Of a stretch of 64,000 bases of DNA, positions 1-11,639 are shown piece by piece (positions within the stretch are counted from its first letter, which is position 1; every line of letters starts with the position of its first letter). The translations under genes were made by a program, and so were the position numbers. The stretch is from Branchiostoma belcheri (lineage: Eukaryota > Chordata > Leptocardii > Amphioxiformes > Branchiostomatidae): positions 284,309 through 348,308 of the forward strand of contig NW_017803024.1 in assembly GCF_001625305.1 (NCBI RefSeq). Direction: 5' to 3'. Below the pieces are notes generated by a model that was given only the letters and a program-made list of their open reading frames with translations, was not told where the DNA came from and did not search any database.

Positions 1-1330
1 ATAGTCTTTGAGACTGACAGTAGTTAACTGTAGTAGTAGTAGAAGTTATTTTCTGAGATATACATGTATATATTGCTCGTACTGTATGATACGAGTGACC
101 GGGGTGTCGCAGCCGGACATATTCTGTTTTGATCAACAAAAGCCTCACAGACTGGCCCGGTGGTCATGGCTCCCTCCGTTGAGTCCTCCCGGGCCAGGCT
201 GGAGGCCTGCCCGCCTTAAACCAAGCCCCCCCCCCCCTAAAGTGCCCCATCAGGGGCTATATGGGGGTGTAGCCGGGGCTCACATAACATCTTTAAGCCC
301 CGGCAAAGATGAAGATGAAGACTGAACTACGTCACTCCGATAGACTGAACGTTATACCTGTATACATTAGCAAATACTCTGAGACAAGTGACTGCACTAG
401 AGAGCCTAGCCTAAAGAAGATTGGTGCATGTAGAAGTACAAAAACGTTAAGTTTATGCACTTTTGGCGATCCGTCCGACTGGTGAATAGTTTGTTATGTC
501 AATGAAGAACCGGTGTTAAATTCAGCTGTCAAAAGGTTAACCCTTTGCCAACATGGTACAAAATATACATTTAAGTACCTTCAAATAGCTCATTGATCAC
601 ACATATCCAAGGGTTGTTGTTTTGTTAGTTATAAAAATAATAGAATAATAGAATTTTTACGGTATCTACTTGTAGAAGGCATTTAATGAACGTTACAATG
701 CATCAGAATTTTGTACGTTGTAGTGATTTTTTTTCTGACACAGACACAGACAATATGTAAACTGTATACCGGATATTGTACGACCTGCATGACATGCGCC
801 AATAACTAGATATAAATGAAGGGCCTGCATGGGGGTGGGGTGGCTAGTGATTACGAATTACGCAAGATTTTCGCCGCCGATTACGAATCACGCTAAAGTC
901 TCAGAGCTGATTACGACTTTATGCTTTGCGGCTAATGTACTGTTACGAATTGGGGAGGCTGCCTACGGATTGCGAAGACTAATTACGCCTTACGGAAAAG
1001 GGCATGCAGGTCCCCAGTATGATGCTATGTTCTTGTGACATGCTGTTCAAATTGGAATATGAGAATGATATATTCTTGGACTAAGATCACTGTCGTTTAA
1101 AACCAATCCTTATAAAGTACTATGCACGTTATGTATCACTGTGGTTTGACGCTTTACGGATGAATTGGTAAAGCGTCTAATTCATCCTGATCGCACTTCA
1201 CTCTTTGTGGTAGTGCACGCTCATGTCGCAAGATGGCGCTTCGCACAATGCCAGCAAAACTACTAGAACAATGACATAGTCATCATCACTTATACAGTAT
1301 AGTAATATAGACATAGGAATTGCAGTACAT
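1..1330. other. Non-coding stretch, no gene seen
   Basis: No credible exon is visible. There is a short C homopolymer near 226-237 and, at 829-1000, several loose copies of a GATTACGAATTACGC-like word on the plus strand that look like a decayed short repeat. Open frames here have no family resemblance and no splice context. Confidence 0.5.
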
Positions 1331-1334
1331 GATG

Positions 1335-1645
1335 TACCTTGGGCCTTGAACGTGGACATCAGCGATGTCATCACGGGGAAGCAATCTTCTCCACTCATCC
1401 CTGTCCTCCATCAGTGAGCAGAGTTCTGCTGTGGTGATGTTTTTGAGCCCAGCATCCCGCTTCAGGGTGTCAATGAAAGTTATGCTTCCTCTACCCCTTC
1501 TCTTCCTGCCCTCTGCTGGCTCCCACAGCTGCAGGATATAAAAGTTGGCTGGCTCCAGGATTGAGTCCTCGGTCAGAGCATGTCCTTTGTCAGAAGGAAC
1601 ATTGGCCAGGGATAAACCATTGTGCGATATTTCTAAGGATCGCCA
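1335..1645 (-). mobile_element. LINE fragment: C-terminal end of a non-LTR retrotransposon ORF2
   Basis: Read on the minus strand, the segment gives words typical of the tail after the reverse transcriptase domain: an LQLWEP-like word, a basic KRRGRGS stretch, FIDTLKRDAGL, then TTAELCSLMEDRDEWRRLL. This order (L-x-LWEP, basic RGR, Y/F-x-D-x-L-x-x-D-x-GL, then D-R-x-x-WR) is characteristic of endonuclease/RT polyproteins of CR1/L2/RTE-like LINEs. Only about 90 residues remain and the frame is not held throughout, so this is a dead fragment. The exact clade cannot be given by eye. Confidence 0.7.
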
Positions 1646-1649
1646 GGGG

Positions 1650-2890
1650 GCACTTTAAGCTTATTCACCAACACAATAAATTGACACATACGGAATAGCC
1701 GGCATATGATACATGTATTTTGCCGGAAAATCGGATCAACGTGTAGTATTGCAAGACTCTGTGTTTTTCCGGACATCATATCAAGATAATAGGAAGTCAA
1801 AATAGTGGATCAACTAATATGTAAAAGTAAAATTTGCATACCAATGTGAAGCATGTCGAACGGAGTTTGTCGTATCATTCGTAAATACGTATACATCAAA
1901 AGGGACATAATATATGTACATCAGAAATGCACATGTAACACAGCACTCGAATTATGTAGCCAAATAACAATACAAAACCAAGCAAAAAGTAAGATGTAAA
2001 TGTATTCCGTAGCATGAAAAACTTGCCTCTTGTGATATCAGAGCTAGCTGAAGGCCATGTTGTTGTTGTTGTCCTTGTTTAATGTCTAATATATCCTTAG
2101 ATGTGGTCTCTTGGTGCTGGTTTGGGCTTGGTTCAGTTTAGAGACATTGTCTCTCTATGTATTTAACTCTTGGTGCCTTGTGCTTGTGTGATGCCGGAAG
2201 TGTTTCTAGGAGAGCACATGTGTGTGTGAATATTACTGTCTATTCTGTAACACTAACGTGACTCTAGATTAGTTTCTGACACTAGTCTCATTGTCACTGG
2301 CGGCTTTAATGCTATGTGAAAAGTTTTGATTAAACCCAATCATCAAGTAACTGTGCGACATGCACATAGCATAATATACACCCAAACGAATTCTAACGTC
2401 TACATGTATGAAGCTACTAGTATTCTCAAGGTTGTGGGAACATTATGGTAAACATATTTTTCTGAACTTACCTCATTCACCGGTAAAGTCGCTATTCTTT
2501 AACTACACTGCCGAGAGCTTGGGGGTGGGGAGGGGGGCGTCACGACATCAAAACATTCTGTAGCGTATAGGGACCGTCCCCAGGATACTATGTACATAGA
2601 ATACGTTCTCTTTCCCAGGACTGTCTGTGACAGGTACCCAGGCGCCTGTGGCCCCCATGCGGCCGTATTAAGTACTGCACAAACGTCTGATTTGAGACTC
2701 GATATCTGATGCTGATTTATTTGCCAGAACAGATTTCTTTTTCAGTTTTTTTTTTATGATGGAGACAGATCAGCGCAATAAGCAGATGCACAAATACACT
2801 GAAGCGCATGGCCGCTTCCAAAATCATATCCAGTTGCTTTAGTATGCATTAATTCGTCTGTAAACTATTGCTTTGTTGTAACCTAGACCT
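1650..2890. other. Non-coding stretch, no gene seen
   Basis: No exon, RNA gene or clear repeat stands out. A G-rich patch lies near 2520-2540 and short T runs near 2740-2755. A tail resembling the 3' end of a retroposon (ACAATAAAGGTTTCA) leads into the microsatellite that follows. Confidence 0.4.
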
Positions 2891-2925
2891 ATAGCAGTGG
2901 GTATGTTTTACAATAAAGGTTTCAC

Positions 2926-3073
2926 TCATTCATTCATTCATTCATCCAATCATTCATTCATCCATCCATTCATTCATTCATTCATTCATTCATTCATTCA
3001 TTCATTCATTCATTCATTCATTCATTCATTCATTCATTCATTCATTCATTCATTCATTCATTCATTCATTCAA
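2926..3073 (+). repeat. (ATTC)n tetranucleotide microsatellite
   Basis: About 145 bp of nearly uninterrupted ATTC/TTCA units, slightly impure at the left end. It follows an AATAAAGG word as in retroposon 3' tails; a similar tail with short TTTCA units is at 35970-36000. The open frame through it is a low-complexity artefact. Confidence 0.95.
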
Positions 3074-3139
3074 TACAATACAACCAAGCATGAAATTAAC
3101 ACATAACGAGTCCACACTTGGAGGGGTTCACGAAAATAC

Positions 3140-3560
3140 ATGTATTTTATTCCACACACACGGCTTACGGGTGTTAAATCGGGTACATTTCTCACACAAA
3201 AGCGAAAACGTTACACAGTTATTACTGCTAACGTTATTCCCGGTCGTACATGTTAAGTTGGGTACATTTTTCACACAGCCTCCGCTTGTTAAATCGGGTA
3301 CATTTTTTCACACAGAAGCGGGCCGCAAACGTCTCTTGTCTCCCGGCGGTTACACTGGTCGTTAATGCCGTTATTCGACCGTCCGTACTTTCTCGCCATT
3401 ACACTGTTGTTACTGCTAACGGTACTCCTGTCCGTACATTCTCGCCATTACACAGTTACTACTGCTAACGGTACTCCCCTAATGCCGTTATTCCATAGAT
3501 AGTTTCTTCCTTACATCCCTGTCAGTTACACAGCTATTAACGCTAACGGTACTCCCCTAA
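3140..3560 (+). repeat. Degenerate short tandem repeats
   Basis: Two interspersed motifs recur: a TTAAATCGGGTACATTT / TTCACACA word (near 3170, 3250, 3290) and a TTACACAGTTATTACTGCTAACGGTACTCC word (near 3210, 3400, 3450, 3530). Spacing is irregular, so this is a decayed array. No coding evidence. Confidence 0.6.
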
Positions 3561-3924
3561 TGTCATAATGAACACTCTCCGTGCACAGTCCGCTCTGAGG
3601 GCATCGCCAGCCACTTTACAAACATCCCTGGGGACGAGATGCGGGTCGTTATGGCAACCTGGCGACCCCTGGGAACGAGCCCGGGGATGCCAATTTTCGG
3701 GGTCAGGGCCGGGGTCAGGTGATGTTAGCGGGATGTGGAGCGGAGAGGCCGACATGTTTTTACTGACACTTCATTTGCAGCAAATCGGAACCATGTAGGG
3801 CCGCAGCAAGAAGGTTTTATGGCTGACATCTCACTGCCAAAGTATCGTGATTTGATTTCTTGATGTAATTACTATTATTTACTAATAATTTCATTCGGAG
3901 GAGGCCCGCTTTATATGTGCAAAT

Positions 3925-5025
3925 GACCAAAACATGTTTGCCTTTACGTTATTCCATTTCAGTCTGACTGCGGATGCATATGTCACCAATAAAATCGCAT
4001 TTGTATGGCCTTAAAACCAAGTAATATTTCTACTTATACAGCTGTAACCTGTATCCATTAAACGTTGGTGTGCTTTTGGCTATACATGTATGGTCTATGA
4101 TATCAGTGGAATTGGGGAAGTCACACATAAACTCACTCTTGTGTTGCCTTAAACCAAGTAACATCTCCACAGATGTAACTTGTATCTGTGTGACATGAAC
4201 GTGCTTTTGGCTATACTTGTAATGAGGACATTATCTATGGCCAAAACCTGAAGTTTGCCTTTAAGTTATATCGTATCAGTGCGGATGCGGATGCGGATGT
4301 CACCAATAAAATTACTTCTGTGTTGCCTTAAACCAACTAACATTTCTACTCGACATATAGCGGTAACCTTCTGGCTATATATGTATATGGTCTATGATAG
4401 CAGTGTAACTGGAGAAGTCACCAATAAAATTACCGTTTTGTGGCCTTAAACCAAGTAATATTTCTACTCAAACAGCTGCAAACCGTCACCTATCTGTGTA
4501 ACATTGAGGTGCGTCTGATAGAGGCCATTATCTATGACCAAAACCTGGAGTTTGCCTTAAGTTATTTCGTATCAGTGTGACTGCAGACGTCACCAATAAA
4601 ATCACTTCTGTGTTGCCTTAAACCAAGCAATATTTCTACTCATACAGCTGTAAACCTTAATCTGTATCAGTGTGACATTACTTTGCTTCTTGTAGAGGCC
4701 ATTATCTATGAACAAAACCTGGAGTTTGCCTTTAAGTTATTTCGTATCAGTGCGGCAGCAGACGTCACCAATAAAATTACTTCCGTGTTGCCTTAAAACA
4801 AGTAATATCTCTACTTGACATACAGCGTACCAATCCGTGTAACATTGGCGTGCCTCTGGCTATACATGTATGGTCTATGATATCAGTGTAACTTGAAAAG
4901 TCACCAATAAAATTACATTTGTGTGGCCTTAAACCAAGTAATACATATGTATTTCTACTCATACTTCTGCAACTTTGACCCATCCGTGTAACATTAAGGT
5001 GCTTCTGGCTACACTTTTATCATCT
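3925..5025 (+). repeat. Satellite-like tandem array, unit about 120-180 bp
   Basis: Six or seven diverged copies of a unit containing GTCACCAATAAAAT, then TTGCCTTAAACCAAGTAA, ATTTCTACTCATACAGCTG and CTGGCTATACATGTATGG. The CACCAATAAAAT word falls near 3985, 4299, 4418, 4588, 4765 and 4901, giving spacings of roughly 120-180 bp with internal deletions. Every copy carries AATAAA, but no gene is seen to use it. Confidence 0.85.
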
Positions 5026-5454
5026 GTGGCTGCATATGTAGCGTCCAGCGCAATGGGTTATCTTTAACAGGCGACTTTTTATGACAATTTGTTTTGATGT
5101 AAAGAGAGCCTTAAGTACAATAAGACATCGGGACACTGGAAACAAAATTGCAGATATTTTCGACTGTAGAACTCCTGTCTGTGTCAACAAATAAGCAATC
5201 CTCCATTTTTTTTTCAGTCAGGCTATGCAAACATTATTTATCTATTTTATGCAGATGTGAGGAGTTGATTGTAGGCCCAGTCTTTTTCTTTGTCCTTGAT
5301 ACAGACTGGAGTTGTACAGTAGAAAGTCCAATATCTTCTGTCGGAAATTACACTTTAAACTTGTTTCATCATGACTTCTACCAACACAGATGAGCTCTCA
5401 GGATAAAACTGCACAATCTTTAATTACACACAAGTACTTCTGTAGATTTGCCAC

Positions 5455-5960
5455 GTTCACGGTGTCTTGGTCCCGAATAAACGTTACCGAGTCAGTCCTT
5501 GTTGCATCCAGAACCGTGCTTTTTGTGTCCAGAACTTTACTCAGGAACTGTTCTGGATGGTCCAAACGTATCCAGAACCTTGTTTAATACAGCACTGTGG
5601 TCAGGAATGGGTCTGGATGGCCTACACGTATCAAGAACCGTGCTCAGAAATGGGTTTGAATAGTCCACGCGTATCCAGGACAGTGCTTTATCCAGAATCA
5701 TGCTCAGGCACGGTTCGGTTCTGGATACCCATGGACCATCCAGAACTGTACCGAGGCCAAACCAACGTTTTTGGATACGCGGAGACAATCCAGAACCATG
5801 CCTGATCCTAACCCTTACCCATTTAGGCACAGAACTAGATAGGCACGGTTCTGGATACGCGGAGACAATCCAGCACCATGCCTGATCCTAACCCTAACCC
5901 ATTCAGGCATAGAACCCAGAAGCCACGGTTCTGGATACAACAGTTCTGTTCTGGATACAA
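5455..5960. repeat. Dispersed repeat rich in TCCAGAACC / GGTTCTGGA inverted words
   Basis: At least ten copies of TCCAGAACCGTGC or its complement occur at intervals of 25-60 bp, together with CTAACCCATTCAGGCATAGAACTAG-like words. The same family recurs at about 12480-12960 and 31640-31850, with single words near 44766 and 45296. Because both orientations are interleaved the region can fold into many hairpins. It lies just beyond the stop codon of the peptide gene to its right and may form part of that gene's 3' UTR. Confidence 0.8.
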
Positions 5961-6001
5961 CATTTTTGTTCTGGATACAACAGTCCCGTTCTGGAAAGTC
6001 T

Positions 6002-6832
6002 CTACCGATACCTCCCTCTCCACACGGCTGCGCGCTTGCCCCTGAACACCCCCATGGGTGTGCTTGGCTTTGTATCGCCCATCTTTAACGTCAGCTCGCA
6101 AACGGACCACTCGGAGTACCTGGAAGATAAAAAAATATAAAAAAATTAAAGATATAAAAAATTAAGATATAAAAAAGTTAACATAGCTAAAAAATTAATA
6201 TAGTATATAGTTGCGAAAAAAATTCCGCGACCAGAGGTTTTTTTCATTTTGTCCTAATGAGATTGAAAACGAACACATTTTATTATGGATGATAAATGCA
6301 CAAATGTGTTTAACCATCATCTGCTTGCTCAAAGGAATGCATATATATGGTCAGACAAGAGTCTAAATCCTTCCTGCTCCATAATTGCAACATGATGTAA
6401 CCCAACACCAGTTACCATGGTGAGAGACGTCAGGTTCAGATCATTGACCTTATTGGTTCAAAGAAGAAGAAAAGAAATCAGTGCAAAAACGATATGTTTT
6501 CCCTCGGTGACAGACGTCTGGTTCAGGTCATTGACCTTATTGGTTTGGAGGAAAAGAAGAAGAAAAGGAAAAAGAGCAAAAACCATATATTTTCCAACAT
6601 TAAAAATAGAAAAAAAAGTCTACCTGACAGGTAGGTAGGACCGCTCACACTGTCGGTAGCACGACGCCAGGTCGAAGTGACGAGGCCACTCGTACATGGA
6701 CAGACAAGTCTCACACGACATCAGGCAGTCCATATCGTCCTCCTGCCAGCTCGGGTACCCCTCAGCCGGTCTGTACACCCCCACAAGGCATAACATTGAC
6801 ACCACCGCACAGGAGAACACTGATAGATGCAT
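6002..6832 (-). CDS. Secreted cysteine-rich peptide precursor, eclosion-hormone-like cysteine pattern
   Basis: Two coding exons on the minus strand: 6832-6624 (ATG, 209 nt, phase 2) and 6119-6002 (stop TAG), giving 108 aa. A consensus acceptor (CTTCTCTTTGCAG) ends two bases before the ATG, so an untranslated upstream exon is expected. The intron is GT-AG (GTCAG|GTAGAC to TCTTCCAG|G). Residues 1-25 form a signal peptide (MHLSVFSCAVVSMLCLVGVY...). The mature part has Cys at 36, 40, 43, 58, 62 and 77: C-x3-C-x2-C-x14-C-x3-C-x14-C. Insect eclosion hormone has C-x3-C-x2-C-x12-C-x3-C-x10-C. After Cys77 a GKR site (about residues 96-98) could give cleavage and amidation, followed by a basic AAVWRGRYR tail. 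The gene structure and secretion are well supported; the hormone family is an inference from cysteine spacing only. It could instead be another small disulfide peptide. Confidence 0.62.
6367..6610. repeat. Interspersed repeat copy shared with introns of receptor genes A and C
   Basis: The word TGATGTAACCCAACACCAG, followed by TTACCATGGT, a GACGTCTGGTTCAGGTCATTGACC-like stretch and a purine-rich GAAGAAAAGA tail, occurs here inside the single intron of the peptide gene (its 3' half twice, near 6425-6480 and 6515-6575). The same repeat is at 36468-36615 and, inverted on the plus strand, at about 59990-60150. In all three it is antisense to the host gene. Confidence 0.7.
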
Positions 6833-7049
6833 GTCTGCAAAGAGAAGAAAATTGTTTGCAAAGAGAGGAAAATTGCAACATTTATGCATGTTCGGTTTTA
6901 TACAGAATTTCACGTGCCCAAAGACTTCTGTCCCTATATAGACCCCCAACATGGGACAACACCGATACTTGCATGTGATTTTTTTAAAATTTTGCTATCT
7001 CCGGGCATATCGTTTTCCCTCTTTAGCATAGAAACTATTTCATCCTTCT

Positions 7050-7069
7050 NNNNNNNNNNNNNNNNNNNN
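7050..7069. other. Assembly gap (20 N)
   Basis: Run of N. The sequence ATTTCATCCTTCT occurs on both sides, so the gap may be a collapsed or falsely split short repeat. Confidence 0.98.
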
Positions 7070-7259
7070 ATTTCATCCTTCTGCGCCCATATAGAGCCCC
7101 CAAAGCATCACCCCCAAGTAGGACAGCACTGATAGCTACATGTCTGCAATAATAGACACGAGAGAAGAAAAGCTCATTTGTACCGCTGCCTGGCGGGAAA
7201 AATCGGCCATTAAAGCAGCCATTTGGAACTTTGCCACACTCTCTGTAGCGCACCTGCAG

Positions 7260-7935
7260 AGAGAAGCTTTTAATTGCTACATTTGGGAATATCGGGTTTC
7301 ACTTTGCATATCGGGCTGAAGTTTGCTACATGTAGCAGTACCAGACACATACAGAGAGAACATCGCTGATTGGTTGTTAGGAAAGAACAGAAGTAACAAA
7401 TCATTCCATTAGACGTCTGGAACTTTGCCACAATTAGAGTACAGCTGCAGGATCTGCTTTAATTGTTACATGGTATCAGATTTCGTTAGGCATAGTTTGT
7501 GACGATACCAATGTCAAGGAGAAAACTATAGTCCTTCAGTAACATGTAACATAGCAACAAATTTTCTGCACCCTTAATTGGGTCAAATGCTACATGTGAG
7601 GATATCGTATTTCATTTAACATATCTGGTTACAGTGGTTTCATCCCCTACAATTTAGTGTTTAGTAGTTAGAGTAGTCACATACAATATTGTTATCCATG
7701 GCTCATCCTTTACTTTTATGTAACATGTACTTGCAATTAGGGTATGGAGAGGAACTTGCAATAAACTAAACTTTCTACAATCACCAGGTGGTGAAACATG
7801 TACGTATAAAACAGCTCATGAAATCTTTAAGTTTGGCCAAAATTAAAGAAGATCAGATCGTCTTAAGATGTTGGCCCGCAGCTTCTTCTTGTAATGTCTT
7901 CCGTCTTTAAGAAATAAAGGTGAGTTTGTAGTCTC
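7260..7935. other. Non-coding stretch, no gene seen
   Basis: Unique-looking AT-rich sequence without exon signals or a recognisable element. Confidence 0.4.
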
Positions 7936-8130
7936 TATACCAGACTAACTACGCTGGCTATATATAGGAGAATATTTGCCGGGGGTGTTTGGCCACCTTG
8001 TAGGTTTGACTGGAAAGAAACTACCTTCCCGCGGCCGGACTCCCCTGGCCAATTTTACTCTCTTTTTTGCCGAAGTCTACGATCCCACCGTGACGATCCG
8101 TATTCCCGTAGAAAGGCCTGGTGGAGGCTA
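7936..8130 (+). mobile_element. MITE-like element, family 1, copy 1
   Basis: About 195 bp beginning TACCAGACTAACTACGCTGG and ending TTCCCGTAGAAAGGCCTGGTGGAGGCTA, with an internal CTCCCCTGGCCAATTTTACT. Two more copies are present, at 18834-19014 (same strand) and 30049-30245 (opposite strand); a solo terminus lies at about 11080-11100. No coding capacity. The terminal TAGCCTCCACCAGGC word is shared with the foldback at 35011-35223, suggesting a related terminus family. Confidence 0.8.
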
Positions 8131-8415
8131 GTGAGTTTATAAGACTTGCAAATGTGACTCGCAGTCAGCCTCCGGCAAGAGAAGTAATAACCACCACATA
8201 ACCGGAAGGTATAATATTGTCATGTTTATATGAATAGAAATGTTTATAAATATGAAGGATTACTATCTGTTGTATCTATATTATATATCTTTACCATTAG
8301 AAATTCTGAACATGATGGCCATTCAACTCTAGTTGCAAAGGCTCGATAGTGTCTTACGAATTGCCCTTCATATAATCTGATACAATCGTGCTACAATGAC
8401 TTTGTTCTATGTGTA

Positions 8416-8507
8416 TAGCCTCATTCGCAGACTTCTGAGGAGGCAGCGTTACCCCCCCCCCCCAAAAAAAATAACGCCGCCTCCTCAGAAGTCTGCGAAG
8501 GAGGCTA
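8416..8507. mobile_element. Short foldback element
   Basis: A near-perfect 92-bp palindrome: TAGCCTCATTCGCAGACTTC at the left, its complement ending GAGGCTA at the right, with a C9/A8 loop. It starts and ends with TAGCC/GGCTA like other small foldbacks in this window. Confidence 0.85.
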
Positions 8508-8519
8508 CTGTGTGTCTCT

Positions 8520-9240
8520 CATTTTCGCTAGAATGCACATAACACCTGCCCGCCTGTCCTGTGGACAATTCAGACGTGTGAAAAGTTGTGACAGAAATTC
8601 GATACTTTTCATCCTGTGGATTGGCCAGTTATCCTGTCCGTCCTGATTGGTCCTGACAGAAACCCGATACCGCGCGGCTCGCTACACTGTAATTGTGACA
8701 ACTTACTCTGCTGTAGCAATTTCACACAATCACTGACATTGTAGCGACATGGAGGCGACACAACATGGTGTAACAATCATCCCGGATTGCCACAGTGCTC
8801 AGTCTAACGCCTGCTGTGTGAATTGTTACTTCAGTAGTCGTTACTCCTGATTGCTACAATCGGCTGGGATTGCTACACTGCCGGCTCGGCCTGTGATAGT
8901 TGTTACAATGGTCCTGATGTGTGATTGCTACAGACACCCAGTGTGGCAATCACAGTCAGTAACCGTCCTGTCATTGGACAAGTAGACTGTTAGTAAAGCC
9001 CAAAGTGCTATATGTTACTAATGAATGGCTGTATAACAAGCTCAATGCCCCCTTCAGTATGACATAGACATTAAAACATCGGGTCCAATTTGTAGTTAAG
9101 AGGGACGGCGTTTCAACAAATGGCCATATAACCTCAGGAACCATACACAAAAGTACACACCGGTACAATACAGAGGAGAATAGTGGGACCTCCTACTAGA
9201 AGTTTCCATGCTTCATGTTAAGTCTCACGGCTCAAGTAAG
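8520..9240. other. Non-coding stretch with loose GATTGCTACA words
   Basis: A TTGCTACA / TGTAGCAAT word recurs several times between 8690 and 8950 in both orientations, without a clear period. No gene seen. Confidence 0.4.
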
Positions 9241-9242
9241 GG

Positions 9243-9875
9243 AGTGAACCGTACAAAAGGCAGCCACTCACAAATCTTCATGTAGAGCAAAGTAAAGTAA
9301 AGTAAAGAAAAGTCAGGGTGCTGGGGCCATGCGTGCTTTTCTTTTTTTTTTCAAAGCCTTCTGGCTTTCTATAGTTCTGTCGGTATCCTGGCCGGAAAAT
9401 ATATAGTACAAAAAGGTGAAAACCGTACAAAAGACAGCCACTCACAAATCTTCATGTAGAGTAAAGTAAAGTAAAGTCAGACTGCTCTTCAAGCAGACGC
9501 CATGCCTGTTTTCAGACGTCTTTTTTCATAGCCTTTTAGAGTCTTTTTCAGGCTTTTTACTATGTATTTCCTGGCCTTATTACCTTATAAAACACAGCCA
9601 CTAACAAACTCCATCACAAGTAAAGTAAAGTAAAGTAAAGAAAAGTACAGTAAAAACAGACTGCTCTTCAAGCAGACGCCATGCCTGTTTTCAAACGTGT
9701 TTTTTTCAAAACCCTTTTAGACGTTTTGTCTGGCTTTCCATTTTTCTGTCGGTATACTGGCCAGGAAATACATTGTAAAAAAGCGCAACAAAATGTTTAA
9801 AAATGCTTTGATAAAACACGTCCGAAAACAGGCATGGCGTCTGCTTGTTCAGAGAGAAGTCTGTCTTACCGAGAG
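9243..9875 (+). repeat. Three-copy tandem repeat, unit about 180 bp
   Basis: Each unit runs CAGCCACTCACAAATCTTCA, an (AAAGT)n purine run, CAGACTGCTCTTCAAGCAGACGCCATGCC, TTTTCAGACG, then GCCTTTTAGA and TGGCTTTC. Copies start near 9250, 9428 and 9596. An inverted piece of the same unit (GAAAACAGGCATGGCGTCTGC) closes the array at about 9820-9860. Confidence 0.8.
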
Positions 9876-10099
9876 GCGAGAAACCTCTTTATGTCGCTCT
9901 TCAAAGGCCGCTGGCAGAATTTAGGGAGCGGTTTATCAAGCTAACAAAACTGGGCTCCAGGCAACATTTAACCATCATCTTGTCTTGTATGTACCAAGGG
10001 ACGTAACACTGGCCAACAGCACTTACTACAAAGTAAAAGTTAAATTATAAGTATGTTAGACAGACAGATACCCCGCTGCTGTGGCGCCTCCTGTCATCA

Positions 10100-11060
10100 G
10101 TGTGTCTGTCTTCTTACGAAACGAAAATGGAAGGAACCTTTTAAAACTTAACCGCTGATTTCCCGTCCATCCTGTCCGCTGTTTTACACCAATTCCCGAG
10201 CGATTTGCGAAAGATGAAGACCCGGAGGTAACTACAGGTCACTCACAGAACACGGGAAAACTGTTACTCAGACAAATGGATGGATTTTGAAAGTTAGACC
10301 AGCTTCTCTTTTGTTCTCTTGACTGGAGGTCACTACATGTAAAACGAAACTTGAGTGGGTGCCACTAGAAGACAGACGAAAAATGACCAGACTATTCATG
10401 ATGCACAAAATGACTAATAAACTGGTGGACGTACCAACTACAGGTCACTCACACAACACGAGAAAACTGTTACTCAGACAAATGGATGGATGCAGATACT
10501 CAAGCAACTGGATGGACTTATGTCCATCCTGTCCGCTGTTTTACACCAATTCCCGAGCGATTTGCGAAAGATGAAGACCCGGAGGTAACTACCGGTCACT
10601 CACAGAACACGAGAAAAATGTTACTCAGACAAATGGATGGATTTTGAAAGTTAGACCAGCTTCCATTTTGGTCTCTTGACCTGAGGTCACTACAGCTGAA
10701 ACGAAACTTACAATTCCCGAGTGATTTGCAAAGAGAAAAGAAACCTACAGACAGTGGGGGTTACTTGAAGACAGACGAAAAATGTCCAGACTATGCATGA
10801 TGTACAAAATGACTAATAAACTGGTGGACGTACCAACTACTGAGTACCTAACACCAGCTCAGAAGAGAACAAGAAATAGTCATGCCTTCAAGTACAAGAG
10901 GATCAAGGTGTTGAAAAACCCAGTCTTTCCTAGAACTAGCGCAGACTGGAACTCGTTGCCACCAAGCACAGTTGAGGCATCATCACTAGAAAGCTTTAAA
11001 CAAATCCTGCAATTAAATGTGCAAAGATTGTGTGTGTCAAGTCGTTTTGCGTAATATAGC
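10100..11060 (+). mobile_element. LINE fragments: duplicated RT C-terminal segment
   Basis: A roughly 340-bp segment is tandemly repeated (about 10150-10500 and 10505-10850). The frame at 10782-11054 reads DRRKMSRLCMMYKMTNKLVDVP, then a TRNSHAFKYKRI word, FPRTSADWNSLPPSTVEASSLESFKQ and a stop. The order L-E-x-RR, MYK-x-x-NKLVD, R-x-x-H, FPRT-x-x-DWN-x-LP, LE-x-FK is the classic C terminus of CR1/Jockey-like reverse transcriptases. It is a 5'-truncated fossil. The same family appears at about 24960-25085, 26540-26760 and 40300-40560. Confidence 0.85.
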
Positions 11061-11639
11061 TATATATATATATATATAGCCAGCGTAGTTAGTCTGGTAG
11101 ACACTAGATACAGATACCCAAGCAACTGGATGGACTTTGAAAGTTAGACCAGCTTCCCCTTTGTTCTCATGAGTATCTAATTACCTGGATGTCTAACTAT
11201 AATGGGCGAACTCACAGAACCTTTGGATCCCTGATGATTCTACTCTCTATGTCTGGATCACCCTCTTCAGTCTGAGTTGATAGTGAACCTTTGCAAGACG
11301 TAAATGTGCTACTGGCTTGTACATGGATTTTCAGACGCTTTCATTGTAGGCGCTTCACTGCTGACTTTCAACTACAGATGGGTCCCTAGACAATGAAAGG
11401 AATCATCGTAGCGAGTAAATGATTCTTTGGCTCAAAGTGAAGAAATCGCACTGGAGAATCGGTGTGTGGAAAGTGCCACACGCAGTTATAATAATAATAA
11501 ATGGTTTTTATTGTCCAAACAGTACCCGTGCAGTCGCAGCCTTTAACGGCTGAATTGATGCAGGGTATCACAATAATCAATACAAATTACAACAATCAAA
11601 TAATACACATGATACACATATTTTTTCCACAATTATTTT

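Noticed and set aside
8-325. 105-codon open frame at the left edge
   Set aside because: Composition follows a poly-C tract, there is no family resemblance and no splice context.
2897-3106. Open frame of Ser/Phe/Ile/His repeats
   Set aside because: It is a translation of the ATTC microsatellite.
3090-3468. Overlapping frames in the 3.1-3.5 kb block
   Set aside because: They come from short degenerate repeats and lack any domain signal.
8520-8960. Possible CRISPR-like spaced repeat (TTGCTACA words)
   Set aside because: Spacing is irregular, orientation mixed, and the sequence is eukaryotic.
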